DNA of 64,000 nucleotides from Diadophis punctatus similis (taxonomy: Eukaryota; Chordata; Lepidosauria; Squamata; Dipsadidae). Location of the stretch: positions 62,001 through 126,000 of the forward strand of contig JALIGW010000157.1 in assembly GCA_023053685.1 (NCBI GenBank). Direction: 5' to 3'. How positions within the stretch are numbered: the stretch's first letter is position 1; each line of letters opens with the position of its first letter. The notes under the pieces were generated by a model. That model saw only the letters and a list, made by a program, of their open reading frames with translations, had not been told where the DNA came from and did not search any database. The position numbers and the translations under genes were made by a program. Positions 37,758 through 51,000 of the stretch are shown piece by piece.

Positions 37758-40700
37758 CAAAAGTGATGTTTTTGGGCTGAATTGAGAAATAAGGCGAATG
37801 CTGTGTTAGACCTTGGGCTAGCTCTTCAGGGAAGGCTTGGAATCGAAAATCAAGCGAGAATTCGGCTTTCCAGCCCGTGGGGAACAGGAATATGTGTTTC
37901 TTTTTCATTTCTGAGGTGTTTGTCAAAAGTGATGTTTTTGGGCTGAATTGAATCCTAAGGCGAATGCTGTGTTAGACTTTGGGCTAGCTTTTCAGGGTAG
38001 GCTCGGAATCAAAAATCAAGCGAGAATTCAGCTTTCCAGCCTGTGGGGAACAGGAATATGTGTTTCATTTTCATTTCTGAGGTGTTTGTCAAAAGTGATG
38101 TTTTTGGGCTGAATTGAGAAATAAGGCGAATGCTGTGTTAGACCTTGGGCTAGCTCTTCAGGGAAAGGTCGGAATCAAAAATTGAGCGAGAATTCGGCTT
38201 TCCAGCCCGTGGGGAACAGGAATATGTGTTTCTTTTTCATTTCTGAGGTGTTTGCCAAAAGTGATGTTTTTGGGCTGAATTGAGAAATAAGGCGAATGCT
38301 GTGTTAGACCTTGGGCTAGGTCTTCAGGGAAAGGTCGGAATCAAAAATCAAGCGAGAATTCGGCTTTCCAGCCTGTGGGGAACAGGAATATGTGTTTCTT
38401 TTTCATTTCTGAGGTGTTTGTCAAAAGTGATGTTTTTGGGCTGAATTGAGAAATAAGGCGAATGCTGTGTTAGACCTTGGGCTAGCTCTTCAGGGAAAGG
38501 TCGGAATCAAAAATCAAGCGAGAATTCGGCTTTCCAGCCTGTGTGGAACACGAATATGTGTTTCATTTTCATTTCTGAGGTGTTTGTCAAAAGTCATGTT
38601 TTTTGGCTGAATTGAGAATGCTGTGTTAGACCTTGGGCTAGCTCTTCAGGGAAAGGTCGGAATCAAAAAATGAGCGAGAATTCGGCTTTCCAGCCCGTGG
38701 GGAACAGGAATATGTGTTTCTTTTTCATTTCTGAGGTGTTTGTCAAAAGTGATGTTTTTGGGCTGAATTGAGAAATAAGGCGAATGCTGTGTTAGACCTT
38801 GCGCTAGCTCTTCAGGGAAAGGTCAGAATCAATAATCAAGCGAGAATTCAGCTTTCCAGCCCATGGGGAACAGGAATATGTGTTTCTTTTTCATTTCTGA
38901 GGTGTTTGTCAATAGTGATGTTTTTGGGCTGAATTGAATCCTAAGGCGAATGCTGTGTTAGACTTTGGGCTAGCTTTTCAGGGTAGGCTCGGAATCAAAA
39001 ATCAAGCGAGAATTCAGCTTTCCAGCCTGTGGGGAACAGGAATATGTGTTTCATTTTCATTTCTGAGGTGTTTGTCAAAAGTGATGTTTTTGGGCTGAAT
39101 TGAGAAATAAGGCGAATGCTGTGTTAGACCTTGGGCTAGCTCTTCAGGGAAAGGTCGGAATCAAAAATTGAGCGAGAATTCAGCTTTCCAGCCCGTGGGG
39201 AACAGGAATATGTGTTTCTTTTTCATTTCTGAGGTGTTTGTCAAAAGTGATGTTTTTGGGCTGAATTGAGAAATAAGGCGAATGCTGTGTTAGACCTTGG
39301 GCTAGCTCTTCAGGGAAGGCTTGGAATCGAAAATCAAGCGAGAATTCGGCTTTCCAGCCCGTGGGGAACAGGAATATGTGTTTCTTTTTCATTTCTGAGG
39401 TGTTTGTCAAAAGTGATGTTTTTGGGCTGAATTGAATCCTAAGGCGAATGCTGTGTTAGACTTTTGGCTAGCTTTTCAGGGTAGGCTCGGAATCAAAAAT
39501 CAAGCGAGAATTCAGCTTTCCAGCCTGTGGGGAACAGGAATATGTGTTTCATTTTCATTTCTGAGGTGTTTGTCAAAAGTCATTTTTTTTGGCTGAATTG
39601 AGAAATAAGGCGAATGCTGTGTTAGACCTTGGGCTAGCTCTTCAGGGAAAGGTCGGAATCAAAAATTGAGCAAGAATTCGGCTTTCCAGCCCGTGGGGAA
39701 CAGGAATATGTGTTTCATTTTCATTTCTGAGGTGTTTGTCAAAAGTGATGTTTTTGGGCCGAATTGAGAAATAAGGCGAATGCTGTGTTAGACCTTGGGC
39801 TAGCTCTTCAGGGAAAGGTCGGAATCAAAAATTGAGCGAGAATTCGGCTTTCCAGCCCATGGGGAACAGGAATATGTGTTTCTTTTTCATTTCTGAGGTG
39901 TTTGTCAAAAGTGATGTTTTTGGGCTGAATTGAATCCTAAGGCGAATGCTGTGTTAGACTTTGGGCTAGCTTTTCAGGGTAGGCTCGGAATCAAAAATCA
40001 AGCGAGAATTCAGCTTTCCAGCCTGTGGGGAACAGGAATATGTGTTTCATTTTCATTTCTGAGGTGTTTGTCAAAAGTGATGTTTTTGGGCTGAATTGAG
40101 AAATAAGGCGAATGCTGTGTTAGACCTTGGGCTAGCTCTTCAGGGAAAGGTCGGAATCAAAAATTGAGCGAGAATTCGGCTTTCCAGCCCGTGGGGAACA
40201 GGAATATGTGTTTCTTTTTCATTTCTGAGGTGTTTGCCAAAAGTGATGTTTTTGGGCTGAATTGAGAAATAAGGCGAATGCTGTGTTAGACCTTGGGCTA
40301 GGTCTTCAGGGAAAGGTCGGAATCAAAAATCAAGCGAGAATTCGGCTTTCCAGCCTGTGGGGAACAGGAATATGTGTTTCTTTTTCATTTCTGAGGTGTT
40401 TGTCAAAAGTGATGTTTTTGGGCTGAATTGAGAAATAAGGCGAATGCTGTGTTAGACCTTGGGCTAGCTCTTCAGGGAAAGGTCGGAATCAAAAATCAAG
40501 CGAGAATTCGGCTTTCCAGCCTGTGCGGAACACGAATATGTGTTTCATTTTCATTTCTGAGGTGTTTGTCAAAAGTCATGTTTTTTGGCTGAATTGAGAA
40601 TGCTGTGTTAGACCTTGGGCTAGCTCTTCAGGGAAAGGTCGGAATCAAAAAATGAGCGAGAATTCGGCTTTCCAGCCCGTGGGGAACAGGAATATGTGTT

Positions 40701-43700
40701 TCTTTTTCATTTCTGAGGTGTTTGTCAAAAGTCATGTTTTTTGGCTGAATTGAGAATGCTGTGTTAGACCTTGGGCTAGCTCTTCAGGGAAAGGTCGGAA
40801 TCAAAAATTGAGCGAGAATTCGGCTTTCCAGCCCGTGGGGAACAGGAATATGTGTTTCTTTTTCATTTCTGAGGTGTTTGTCAAAAGTGATGTTTTTGGG
40901 CTGAATTGAGAAATAAGGCGAATGCTGTGTTAGACCTTGCGCTAGCTCTTCAGGGAAAGGTCAGAATCAATAATCAAGCGAGAATTCGGCTTTCCAGCCC
41001 ATGGGGAACAGGAATATGTGTTTCTTTTTCATTTCTGAGGTGTTTGTCAATAGTGATGTTTTTGGGCTGAATTGAATCCTAAGGCGAATGCTGTGTTAGA
41101 CTTTGGGCTAGCTTTTCAGGGTAGGCTCGGAATCAAAAATCAAGCGAGAATTCAGCTTTCCAGCCTGTGGGGAACAGGAATATGTGTTTCATTTTCATTT
41201 CTGAGGTGTTTGTCAAAAGTGATGTTTTTGGGCTGAATTGAGAAATAAGGCGAATGCTGTGTTAGACCTTGGGCTAGCTCTTCAGGGAAAGGTCGGAATC
41301 AAAAATTGAGCGAGAATTCAGCTTTCCAGCCCGTGGGGAACAGGAATATGTGTTTCTTTTTCATTTCTGAGGTGTTTGTCAAAAGTGATGTTTTTGGGCT
41401 GAATTGAGAAATAAGGCGAATGCTGTGTTAGACCTTGGGCTAGCTCTTCAGGGAAGGCTTGGAATCGAAAATCAAGCGAGAATTCGGCTTTCCAGCCCGT
41501 GGGGAACAGGAATATGTGTTTCTTTTTCATTTCTGAGGTGTTTGTCAAAAGTGATGTTTTTGGGCTGAATTGAATCCTAAGGCGAATGCTGTGTTAGACT
41601 TTGGGCTAGCTTTTCAGGGTAGGCTCGGAATCAAAAATCAAGCGAGAATTCAGCTTTCCAGCCTGTGGGGAACAGGAATATGTGTTTCATTTTCATTTCT
41701 GAGGTGTTTGTCAAAAGTGATGTTTTTGGGCTGAATTGAGAAATAAGGCGACTGCTGTGTTAGATCTTGGGCTAGCTCTTCAGGGAAAGGTCGGAATCAA
41801 AAATTGAGCGAGAATTCGGCTTTCCAGCCCGTGGGGAACAGGAATATGTGTTTCTTTTTCATTTCTGAGGTGTTTGCCAAAAGTGATGTTTTTGGGCTGA
41901 ATTGAGAAATAAGGCGAATGCTGTGTTAGACCTTGGGCTAGCTCTTCAGGGAAAGGTCGGAATCAAAAATTGAGCGAGAATTCGGCTTTCCAGCCCATGG
42001 GGAACAGGAATATGTGTTTCTTTTTCATTTCTGAGGTGTTTGCCAAAAGTGATGTTTTTGGGCTGAATTGAGAAATAAGGCGAATGCTGTGTTAGACCTT
42101 GGGCTAGGTCTTCAGGGAAAGGTCGGAATCAAAAATCAAGCGAGAATTTGGCTTTCCAGCCTGTGGGGAACAGGAATATGTGTTTCTTTTTCATTTCTGA
42201 GGTGTTTGTCAAAAGTGATGTTTTTGGGCTGAATTGAGAAATAAGACGAATGCTGTGTTAGACCTTGGGCTAGCTCTTCAGGGAAAGGTCGGAATCAAAA
42301 ATCAAGCGAGAATTCGGCTTTCCAGCCTGTGCGGAACACGAATATGTGTTTCATTTTCATTTCTGAGGTGTTTGTCAAAAGTCATGTTTTTTGGCTGAAT
42401 TGAGAATGCTGTGTTAGACCTTGGGCTAGCTCTTCAGGGAAAGGTCGGAATCAAAAATTGAGCGAGAATTCGGCTTTCCAGCCCGTGGGGAACAGGAATA
42501 TGTGTTTCTTTTTCATTTCTGAGGTGTTTGTCAAAAGTCATGTTTTTTGGCTGAATTGAGAATGCTGTGTTAGACCTTGGGCTAGCTCTTCAGGGAAAGG
42601 TCGGAATCAAAAATTGAGCGAGAATTCGGCTTTCCAGCCCGTGGGGAACAGGAATATGTGTTTCTTTTTCATTTCTGAGGTGTTTGTCAAAAGTGATGTT
42701 TTGGGGCTGAATTGAGAAATAAGGCGAATGCTGTGTTAGACCTTGCGCTAGCTCTTCAGGGAAAGGTCAGAATCAATAATCAAGCGAGAATTCGGCTTTC
42801 CAGCCCATGGGGAACAGGAATATGTGTTTCTTTTTCATTTCTGAGGTGTTTGTCAATAGTGATGTTTTTGGGCTGAATTGAATCCTAAGGCGAATGCTGT
42901 GTTAGACTTTGGGCTAGCTTTTCAGGGTAGGCTCGGAATCAAAAATCAAGCGAGAATTCAGCTTTCCAGCCTGTGGGGAACAGGAATATGTGTTTCATTT
43001 TCATTTCTGAGGTGTTTGTCAAAAGTGATGTTTTTGGGCTGAATTGAGAAATAAGGCGAATGCTGTGTTAGACCTTGGGCTAGCTCTTCAGGGAAAGGTC
43101 GGAATCAAAAATTGAGCGAGAATTCGGCTTTCCAGCCCATGGGGAACAGGAATATGTGTTTCTTTTTCATTTCTGAGGTGTTTGCCAAAAGTGATGTTTT
43201 TGGGCTGAATTGAGAAATAAGGCGAATGCTGTGTTAGACCTTGGGCTAGGTCTTCAGGGAAAGGTCGGAATCAAAAATCAAGCGAGAATTTGGCTTTCCA
43301 GCCTGTGGGGAACAGGAATATGTGTTTCTTTTTCATTTCTGAGGTGTTTGTCAAAAGTGATGTTTTTGGGCTGAATTGAGAAATAAGGCGAATGCTGTGT
43401 TAGACCTTGGGCTAGCTCTTCAGGGAAAGGTCGGAATCAAAAATCAAGCGAGAATTCGGCTTTCCAGCCTGTGCGGAACACGAATATGTGTTTCATTTTC
43501 ATTTCTGAGGTGTTTGTCAAAAGTCATGTTTTTTGGCTGAATTGAGAATGCTGTGTTAGACCTTGGGCTAGCTCTTCAGGGAAAGGTCGGAATCAAAAAT
43601 TGAGCGAGAATTCGGCTTTCCAGCCCGTGGGGAACAGGAATATGTGTTTCTTTTTCATTTCTGAGGTGTTTGTCAAAAGTCATGTTTTTTGGCTGAATTG

Positions 43701-45313
43701 AGAATGCTGTGTTAGACCTTGGGCTAGCTCTTCAGGGAAAGGTCGGAATCAAAAATTGAGCGAGAATTCGGCTTTCCAGCCCGTGGGGAACAGGAATATG
43801 TGTTTCTTTTTCATTTCTGAGGTGTTTGTCAAAAGTGATGTTTTGGGGCTGAATTGAGAAATAAGGCGAATGCTGTGTTAGACCTTGCGCTAGCTCTTCA
43901 GGGAAAGGTCAGAATCAATAATCAAGCGAGAATTCGGCTTTCCAGCCCATGGGGAACAGGAATATGTGTTTCTTTTTCATTTCTGAGGTGTTTGTCAATA
44001 GTGATGTTTTTGGGCTGAATTGAATCCTAAGGCGAATGCTGTGTTAGACTTTGGGCTAGCTTTTCAGGGTAGGCTCGGAATCAAAAATCAAGCGAGAATT
44101 CAGCTTTCCAGCCTGTGGGGAACAGGAATATGTGTTTCATTTTCATTTCTGAGGTGTTTGTCAAAAGTGATGTTTTTGGGCTGAATTGAGAAATAAGGCG
44201 AATGCTGTGTTAGACCTTGGGCTAGCTCTTCAGGGAAAGGTCGGAATCAAAAATTGAGCGAGAATTCAGCTTTCCAGCCCGTGGGGAACAGGAATATGTG
44301 TTTCTTTTTCATTTCTGAGGTGTTTGTCAAAAGTGATGTTTTTGGGCTGAATTGAGAAATAAGGCGAATGCTGTGTTAGACCTTGGGCTAGCTCTTCAGG
44401 GAAGGCTTGGAATCGAAAATCAAGCGAGAATTCGGCTTTCCAGCCCGTGGGGAACAGGAATATGTGTTTCTTTTTCATTTCTGAGGTGTTTGTCAAAAGT
44501 GATGTTTTTGGGCTGAATTGAATCCTAAGGCGAATGCTGTGTTAGACTTTGGGCTAGCTTTTCAGGGTAGGCTCGGAATCAAAAATCAAGCGAGAATTCA
44601 GCTTTCCAGCCTGTGGGGAACAGGAATATGTGTTTCATTTTCATTTCTGAGGTGTTTGTCAAAAGTGATGTTTTTGGGCTGAATTGAGAAATAAGGCGAC
44701 TGCTGTGTTAGACCTTGGGCTAGCTCTTCAGGGAAAGGTCGGAATCAAAAATTGAGCGAGAATTCGGCTTTCCAGCCCGTGGGGAACAGGAATATGTGTT
44801 TCTTTTTCATTTCTGAGGTGTTTGCCAAAAGTGATGTTTTTGGGCTGAATTGAGAAATAAGGCGAATGCTGTGTTAGACCTTGGGCTAGGTCTTCAGGGA
44901 AAGGTCGGAATCAAAAATCAAGCGAGAATTCGGCTTTCCAGCCTGTGGGGAACAGGAATATGTGTTTCTTTTTCATTTCTGAGGTGTTTGTCAAAAGTGA
45001 TGTTTTTGGGCTGAATTGAGAAATAAGGCGAATGCTGTGTTAGACCTTGGGCTAGCTCTTCAGGGAAAGGTCGGAATCAAAAATCAAGCGAGAATTCGGC
45101 TTTCCAGCCTGTGCGGAACACGAATATGTGTTTCATTTTCATTTCTGAGGTGTTTGTCAAAAGTCATGTTTTTTGGCTGAATTGAGAATGCTGTGTTAGA
45201 CCTTGGGCTAGCTCTTCAGGGAAAGGTCGGAATCAAAAATTGAGCGAGAATTCGGCTTTCCAGCCCGTGGGGAACAGGAATATGTGTTTCTTTTTCATTT
45301 CTGAGGTGTTTGC
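37758..45313. repeat. 7,556-bp higher-order unit, copy 2 (46 monomers)
   Basis: Tandem copy of the preceding unit, lacking its three single-base insertions. The only substitution noticed is AAGACG at 42,245 for AAGGCG at 34,686. B-C pairs at 39163, 41301 and 44249 are displaced by 7,559, 7,559 and 7,556 bp from 31604, 33742 and 36693. The left boundary lies inside a chimeric monomer (37,679-37,844): its head and GCCAAAAG come from the end of the unit, its GGGAAGGCTTGG tail from a B monomer. The exchange can be placed between about 37,758 and 37,816. The match ends at about 45,357. Confidence 0.87.
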
Positions 45314-45732
45314 CAAAAGTGATGTTTTTGGGCTGAATTGAGAAATAAGGCGAATGCCGTGTTAGACCTTGCGCTAGCTCTTCAGGGAAAGGTCAGAATC
45401 AATAATCAAGCGAGAATTCGGCTTTCCAGCCCATGGGGAACAGGAATATGTGTTTCTTTTTCATTTCTGAGGTGTTTGTCAATAGTGATGTTTTTGGGCT
45501 GAATTGAATCCTAAGGCGAATGCTGTGTTAGACTTTGGGCTAGCTTTTCAGGGTAGGCTCGGAATCAAAAATCAAGCGAGAATTCAGCTTTCCAGCCTGT
45601 GGGGAACAGGAATATGTGTTTCATTTTCATTTCTGAGGTGTTTGTCAAAAGTGATGTTTTTGGGCTGAATTGAGAAATAAGGCGAATGCTGTGTTAGACC
45701 TTGGGCTAGCTCTTCAGGGAAAGGTCGGAATC

Positions 45733-48036
45733 AAAAATTGAGCGAGAATTCAGCTTTCCAGCCCGTGGGGAACAGGAATATGTGTTTCTTTTTCATTTCT
45801 GAGGTGTTTGTCAAAAGTGATGTTTTTGTGCTGAATTGAGAAATAAGGCGAATGCTGTGTTAGACCTTGGGCTAGCTCTTCAGGGAAGGCTTGGAATCGA
45901 AAATCAAGCGAGAATTCGGCTTTCCAGCCCGTGGGGAACAGGAATATGTGTTTCTTTTTCATTTCTGAGGTGTTTGTCAAAAGTGATGTTTTTGGGCTGA
46001 ATTGAATCCTAAGGCGAATGCTGTGTTAGACTTTGGGCTAGCTTTTCAGGGTAGGCTCGGAATCAAAAATCAAGCGAGAATTCAGCTTTCCAGCCTGTGG
46101 GGAACAGGAATATGTGTTTCATTTTCATTTCTGAGGTGTTTGTCAAAAGTGATGTTTTTGGGCTGAATTGAGAAATAAGGCGACTGCTGTGTTAGACCTT
46201 GGGCTAGCTCTTCAGGGAAAGGTCGGAATCAAAAATTGAGCGAGAATTCGGCTTTCCAGCCCGTGGGGAACAGGAATATGTGTTTCTTTTTCATTTCTGA
46301 GGTGTTTGCCAAAAGTGATGTTTTTGGGCTGAATTGAGAAATAAGGCGAATGCTGTGTTAGACCTTGGGCTAGGTCTTCAGGGAAAGGTCGGAATCAAAA
46401 ATCAAGCGAGAATTCGGCTTTCCAGCCTGTGGGGAACAGGAATATGTGTTTCTTTTTCATTTCTGAGGTGTTTGTCAAAAGTGATGTTTTTGGGCTGAAT
46501 TGAGAAATAAGGCGAATGCTGTGTTAGACCTTGGGCTAGCTCTTCAGGGAAAGGTCGGAATCAAAAATCAAGCGAGAATTCGGCTTTCCAGCCTGTGCGG
46601 AACACGAATATGTGTTTCATTTTCATTTCTGAGGTGTTTGTCAAAAGTCATGTTTTTTGGCTGAATTGAGAATGCTGTGTTAGACCTTGGGCTAGCTCTT
46701 CAGGGAAAGGTCGGAATCAAAAATTGAGCGAGAATTCGGCTTTCCAGCCCGTGGGGAACAGGAATATGTGTTTCTTTTTCATTTCTGAGGTGTTTGCCAA
46801 AAGTGATGTTTTTGGGCTGAATTGAGAAATAAGGCGAATGCTGTGTTAGACCTTGGGCTAGGTCTTCAGGGAAAGGTCGGAATCAAAAATCAAGCGAGAA
46901 TTCAGCTTTCCAGCCTGTGGGGAACAGGAATATGTGTTTCTTTTTCATTTCTGAGGTGTTTGTCAAAAGTGATGTTTTTGGGCTGAATTGAGAAATAAGG
47001 CGAATGCTGTGTTAGACCTTGGGCTAGCTCTTCAGGGAAAGGTCGGAATCAAAAATTGAGCGAGAATTCAGCTTTCCAGCCCGTGGGGAACAGGAATATG
47101 TGTTTCTTTTTCATTTCTGAGGTGTTTGTCAAAAGTGATGTTTTTGTGCTGAATTGAGAAATAAGGCGAATGCTGTGTTAGACCTTGGGATAGCTCTTCA
47201 GGGAAGGCTTGGAATCGAAAATCAAGCGAGAATTCGGCTTTCCAGCCCGTGGGGAACAGGAATATGTGTTTCTTTTTCATTTCTGAGGTGTTTGTCAAAA
47301 GTGATGTTTTTGGGCTGAATTGAATCCTAAGGCGAATGCTGTGTTAGACTTTGGGCTAGCTTTTCAGGGTAGGCTCGGAATCAAAAATCAAGCGAGAATT
47401 CAGCTTTCCAGCCTGTGGGGAACAGGAATATGTGTTTCATTTTCATTTCTGAGGTGTTTGTCAAAAGTGATGTTTTTGGGCTGAATTGAGAAATAAGGCG
47501 ACTGCTGTGTTAGACCTTGGGCTAGCTCTTCAGGGAAAGGTCGGAATCAAAAATTGAGCGAGAATTCGGCTTTCCAGCCCGTGGGGAACAGGAATATGTG
47601 TTTCTTTTTCATTTCTGAGGTGTTTGTCAAAAGTCATGTTTTTTGGCTGAATTGAGAATGCTGTGTTAGACCTTGGGCTAGCTCTTCAGGGAAAGGTCGG
47701 AATCAAAAATTGAGCGAGAATTCGGCTTTCCAGCCCGTGGGGAACAGGAATATGTGTTTCTTTTTCATTTCTGAGGTGTTTGCCAAAAGTGATGTTTTTG
47801 GGCTGAATTGAGAAATAAGGCGAATGCTGTGTTAGACCTTGGGCTAGGTCTTCAGGGAAAGGTCGGAATCAAAAATCAAGCGAGAATTCAGCTTTCCAGC
47901 CTGTGGGGAACAGGAATATGTGTTTCTTTTTCATTTCTGAGGTGTTTGTCAAAAGTGATGTTTTTGGGCTGAATTGAGAAATAAGGCGAATGCTGTGTTA
48001 GACCTTGGGCTAGCTCTTCAGGGAAAGGTCGGAATC
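45733..48036. repeat. 8-mer and 6-mer HOR forms marked by TTTTTGTGCTG
   Basis: 45,733-47,050 is an 8-mer (B, C, A, F, G, E-156, F, A/G hybrid; 1,318 bp). 47,051-48,036 is a 6-mer (986 bp). The B monomers at 45733, 47051 and 48037 carry TTTTTGTGCTG in place of TTTTTGGGCTG, and the last two also CTTGGGATAGCTC. The same marked B recurs at 56091 and 57409, showing that these HOR forms were copied about 9 kb away. The A/G hybrid (46,885-47,050) has the A head (CAGC) and the G body (CTTTTTC). Confidence 0.8.
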
Positions 48037-51000
48037 AAAAATTGAGCGAGAATTCAGCTTTCCAGCCCGTGGGGAACAGGAATATGTGTTTCTTTTTCAT
48101 TTCTGAGGTGTTTGTCAAAAGTGATGTTTTTGTGCTGAATTGAGAAATAAGGCGAATGCTGTGTTAGACCTTGGGATAGCTCTTCAGGGAAGGCTTGGAA
48201 TCGAAAATCAAGCGAGAATTCGGCTTTCCAGCCCGTGGGGAACAGGAATATGTGTTTCTTTTTCATTTCTGAGGTGTTTGTCAAAAGTGATGTTTTTGGG
48301 CTGAATTGAATCCTAAGGCGAATGCTGTGTTAGACTTTGGGCTAGCTTTTCAGGGTAGGCTCGGAATCAAAAATCAAGCGAGAATTCAGCTTTCCAGCCT
48401 GTGGGGAACAGGAATATGTGTTTCATTTTCATTTCTGAGGTGTTTGTCAAAAGTGATGTTTTTGGGCTGAATTGAGAAATAAGGCGACTGCTGTGTTAGA
48501 CCTTGGGCTAGCTCTTCAGGGAAAGGTCGGAATCAAAAATTGAGCGAGAATTCGGCTTTCCAGCCCGTGGGGAACAGGAATATGTGTTTCTTTTTCATTT
48601 CTGAGGTGTTTGTCAAAAGTGATGTTTTTGGGCTGAATTGAGAAATAAGGCGAATGCTGTGTTAGACCTTGGGCTAGCTCTTCAGGGAAAGGTCGGAATC
48701 AAAAATTGAGCGAGAATTCGGCTTTCCAGCCTGTGGGGAACAGGAATATGTGTTTCTTTTTCATTTCTGAGGTGTTTGTCAAAAGTGATGTTTTTGGGCT
48801 GAATTGAGAAATAAGGCGAATGCTGTGTTAGACCTTGGGCTAGCTCTTCAGGGAAAGGTCGGAATCAAAAATCAAGCGAGAATTCGGCTTTCCAGCCTGT
48901 GCGGAACACGAATATGTGTTTCATTTTCATTTCTGAGGTGTTTGTCAAAAGTCATGTTTTTTGGCTGAATTGAGAATGCTGTGTTAGACCTTGGGCTAGC
49001 TCTTCAGGGAAAGGTCGGAATCAAAAATTGAGCGAGAATTCGGCTTTCCAGCCCGTGGGGAACAGGAATATGTGTTTCTTTTTCATTTCTGAGGTGTTTG
49101 CCAAAAGTGATGTTTTTGGGCTGAATTGAGAAATAAGGCGAATGCTGTGTTAGACCTTGGGCTAGGTCTTCAGGGAAAGGTCGGAATCAAAAATCAAGCG
49201 AGAATTCGGCTTTCCAGCCTGTGGGGAACAGGAATATGTGTTTCTTTTTCATTTCTGAGGTGTTTGTCAAAAGTGATGTTTTTGGGCTGAATTGAGAAAT
49301 AAGGCGAATGCTGTGTTAGACCTTGGGCTAGCTCTTCAGGGAAAGGTCGGAATCAAAAATCAAGCGAGAATTCGGCTTTCCAGCCTGTGCGGAACACGAA
49401 TATGTGTTTCATTTTCATTTCTGAGGTGTTTGTCAAAAGTCATGTTTTTTGGCTGAATTGAGAATGCTGTGTTAGACCTTGGGCTAGCTCTTCAGGGAAA
49501 GGTCGGAATCAAAAATTGAGCGAGAATTCGGCTTTCCAGCCCGTGGGGAACAGGAATATGTGTTTCTTTTTCATTTCTGAGGTGTTTGTCAAAAGTGATG
49601 TTTTTGGGCTGAATTGAGAAATAAGGCGAATGCTGTGTTAGACCTTGCGCTAGCTCTTCAGGGAAAGGTCAGAATCAATAATCAAGCGAGAATTCGGCTT
49701 TCCAGCCCATGGGGAACAGGAATATGTGTTTCTTTTTCATTTCTGAGGTGTTTGTCAATAGTGATGTTTTTGGGCTGAATTGAGAAATAAGGCGAATGCT
49801 GTGTTAGACCTTGGGCTAGGTCTTCAGGGAAAGGTCGGAATCAAAAATCAAGTGAGAATTCGGCTTTCCAGCCTGTGGGGAACAGGAATATGTGTTTCTT
49901 TTTCATTTCTGAGGTGTTTGTCAAAAGTGATGTTTTTGGGCTGAATTGAGAAATAAGGCGAATGCTGTGTTAGACCTTGGGCTAGCTCTTCAGGGAAAGG
50001 TCGGAATCAAAAATCAAGTGAGAATTCGGCTTTCCAGCCTGTGCGGAACACGAATATGTGTTTCATTTTCATTTCTGAGGTGTTTGTCAAAAGTCATGTT
50101 TTTTGGCTGTATTGAGAATGCTGTGTTAGACCTTGGGCTAGCTCTTCAGGGAAAGGTCGGAATCAAAAATTGAGCGAGAATTCGGCTTTCCAGCCCGTGG
50201 GGAACAGGAATATGTGTTTCTTTTTCATTTCTGAGGTGTTTGTCAAAAGTGATGTTTTTGGGCTGAATTGAGAAATAAGGCGAATGCTGTGTTAGATCTT
50301 GCGCTAGCTCTTCAGGGAAAGGTCAGAATCAATAATCAAGCAAGAATTCGGCTTTCCAGCCCATGGGGAACAGGAATATGTGTTTCTTTTTCATTTCTGA
50401 GGTGTTTGTCAATAGTGATGTTTTTGGGCTGAATTGAATCCTAAGGCGAATGCTGTGTTAGACTTTGGGCTAGCTTTTCAGGGAAGGCTCGGAATCAAAA
50501 ATCAAGCGAGAATTCAGCTTTCCAGCCTGTGGGGAACAGGAATATGTGTTTCATTTTCATTTCTGAGGTGTTTGTCAAAAGTGATGTTTTTGGGCTGAAT
50601 TGAATCCTAAGGCGAATGCTGTGTTAGACTTTGGGCTAGCTTTTCAGGGTAGGCTCGGAATCAAAAATCAAGCGAGAATTCAGCTTTCCATCCTGTGGGG
50701 AACAGGAATATGTGTTTCATTTTCATTTCTGAGGTGTTTGTCAAAAGTGATGTTTTTGGGCTGAATTGAATCCTAAGGCGAATGCTGTGTTAGACTTTGG
50801 GCTAGCTTTTCAGGGTAGGCTCGGAATCAATAATCAAGCGAGAATTCAGCTTTCCAGCCCATTGGGAACAGGAATATGTGTTTCTTTTTCATTTCTGAGG
50901 TGTTTGTCAAAAGTGATGTTTTTGGGCTGAATTGAGAAATAAGGCGAATGCTGTGTTAGACCTTGGGCTAGCTCTTCAGGGAAAGGTCGGAATCAAAAAT

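Noticed and set aside
49946..50173. Plus-strand 75-codon open frames (also 53,236, 59,318, 61,954)
   Set aside because: They run through ordinary monomers and stay open because of the GGCTGTATTGAG substitution plus the 10-bp deletion. The internal repeat of the same residues at both ends shows they are read-through of the tandem repeat.
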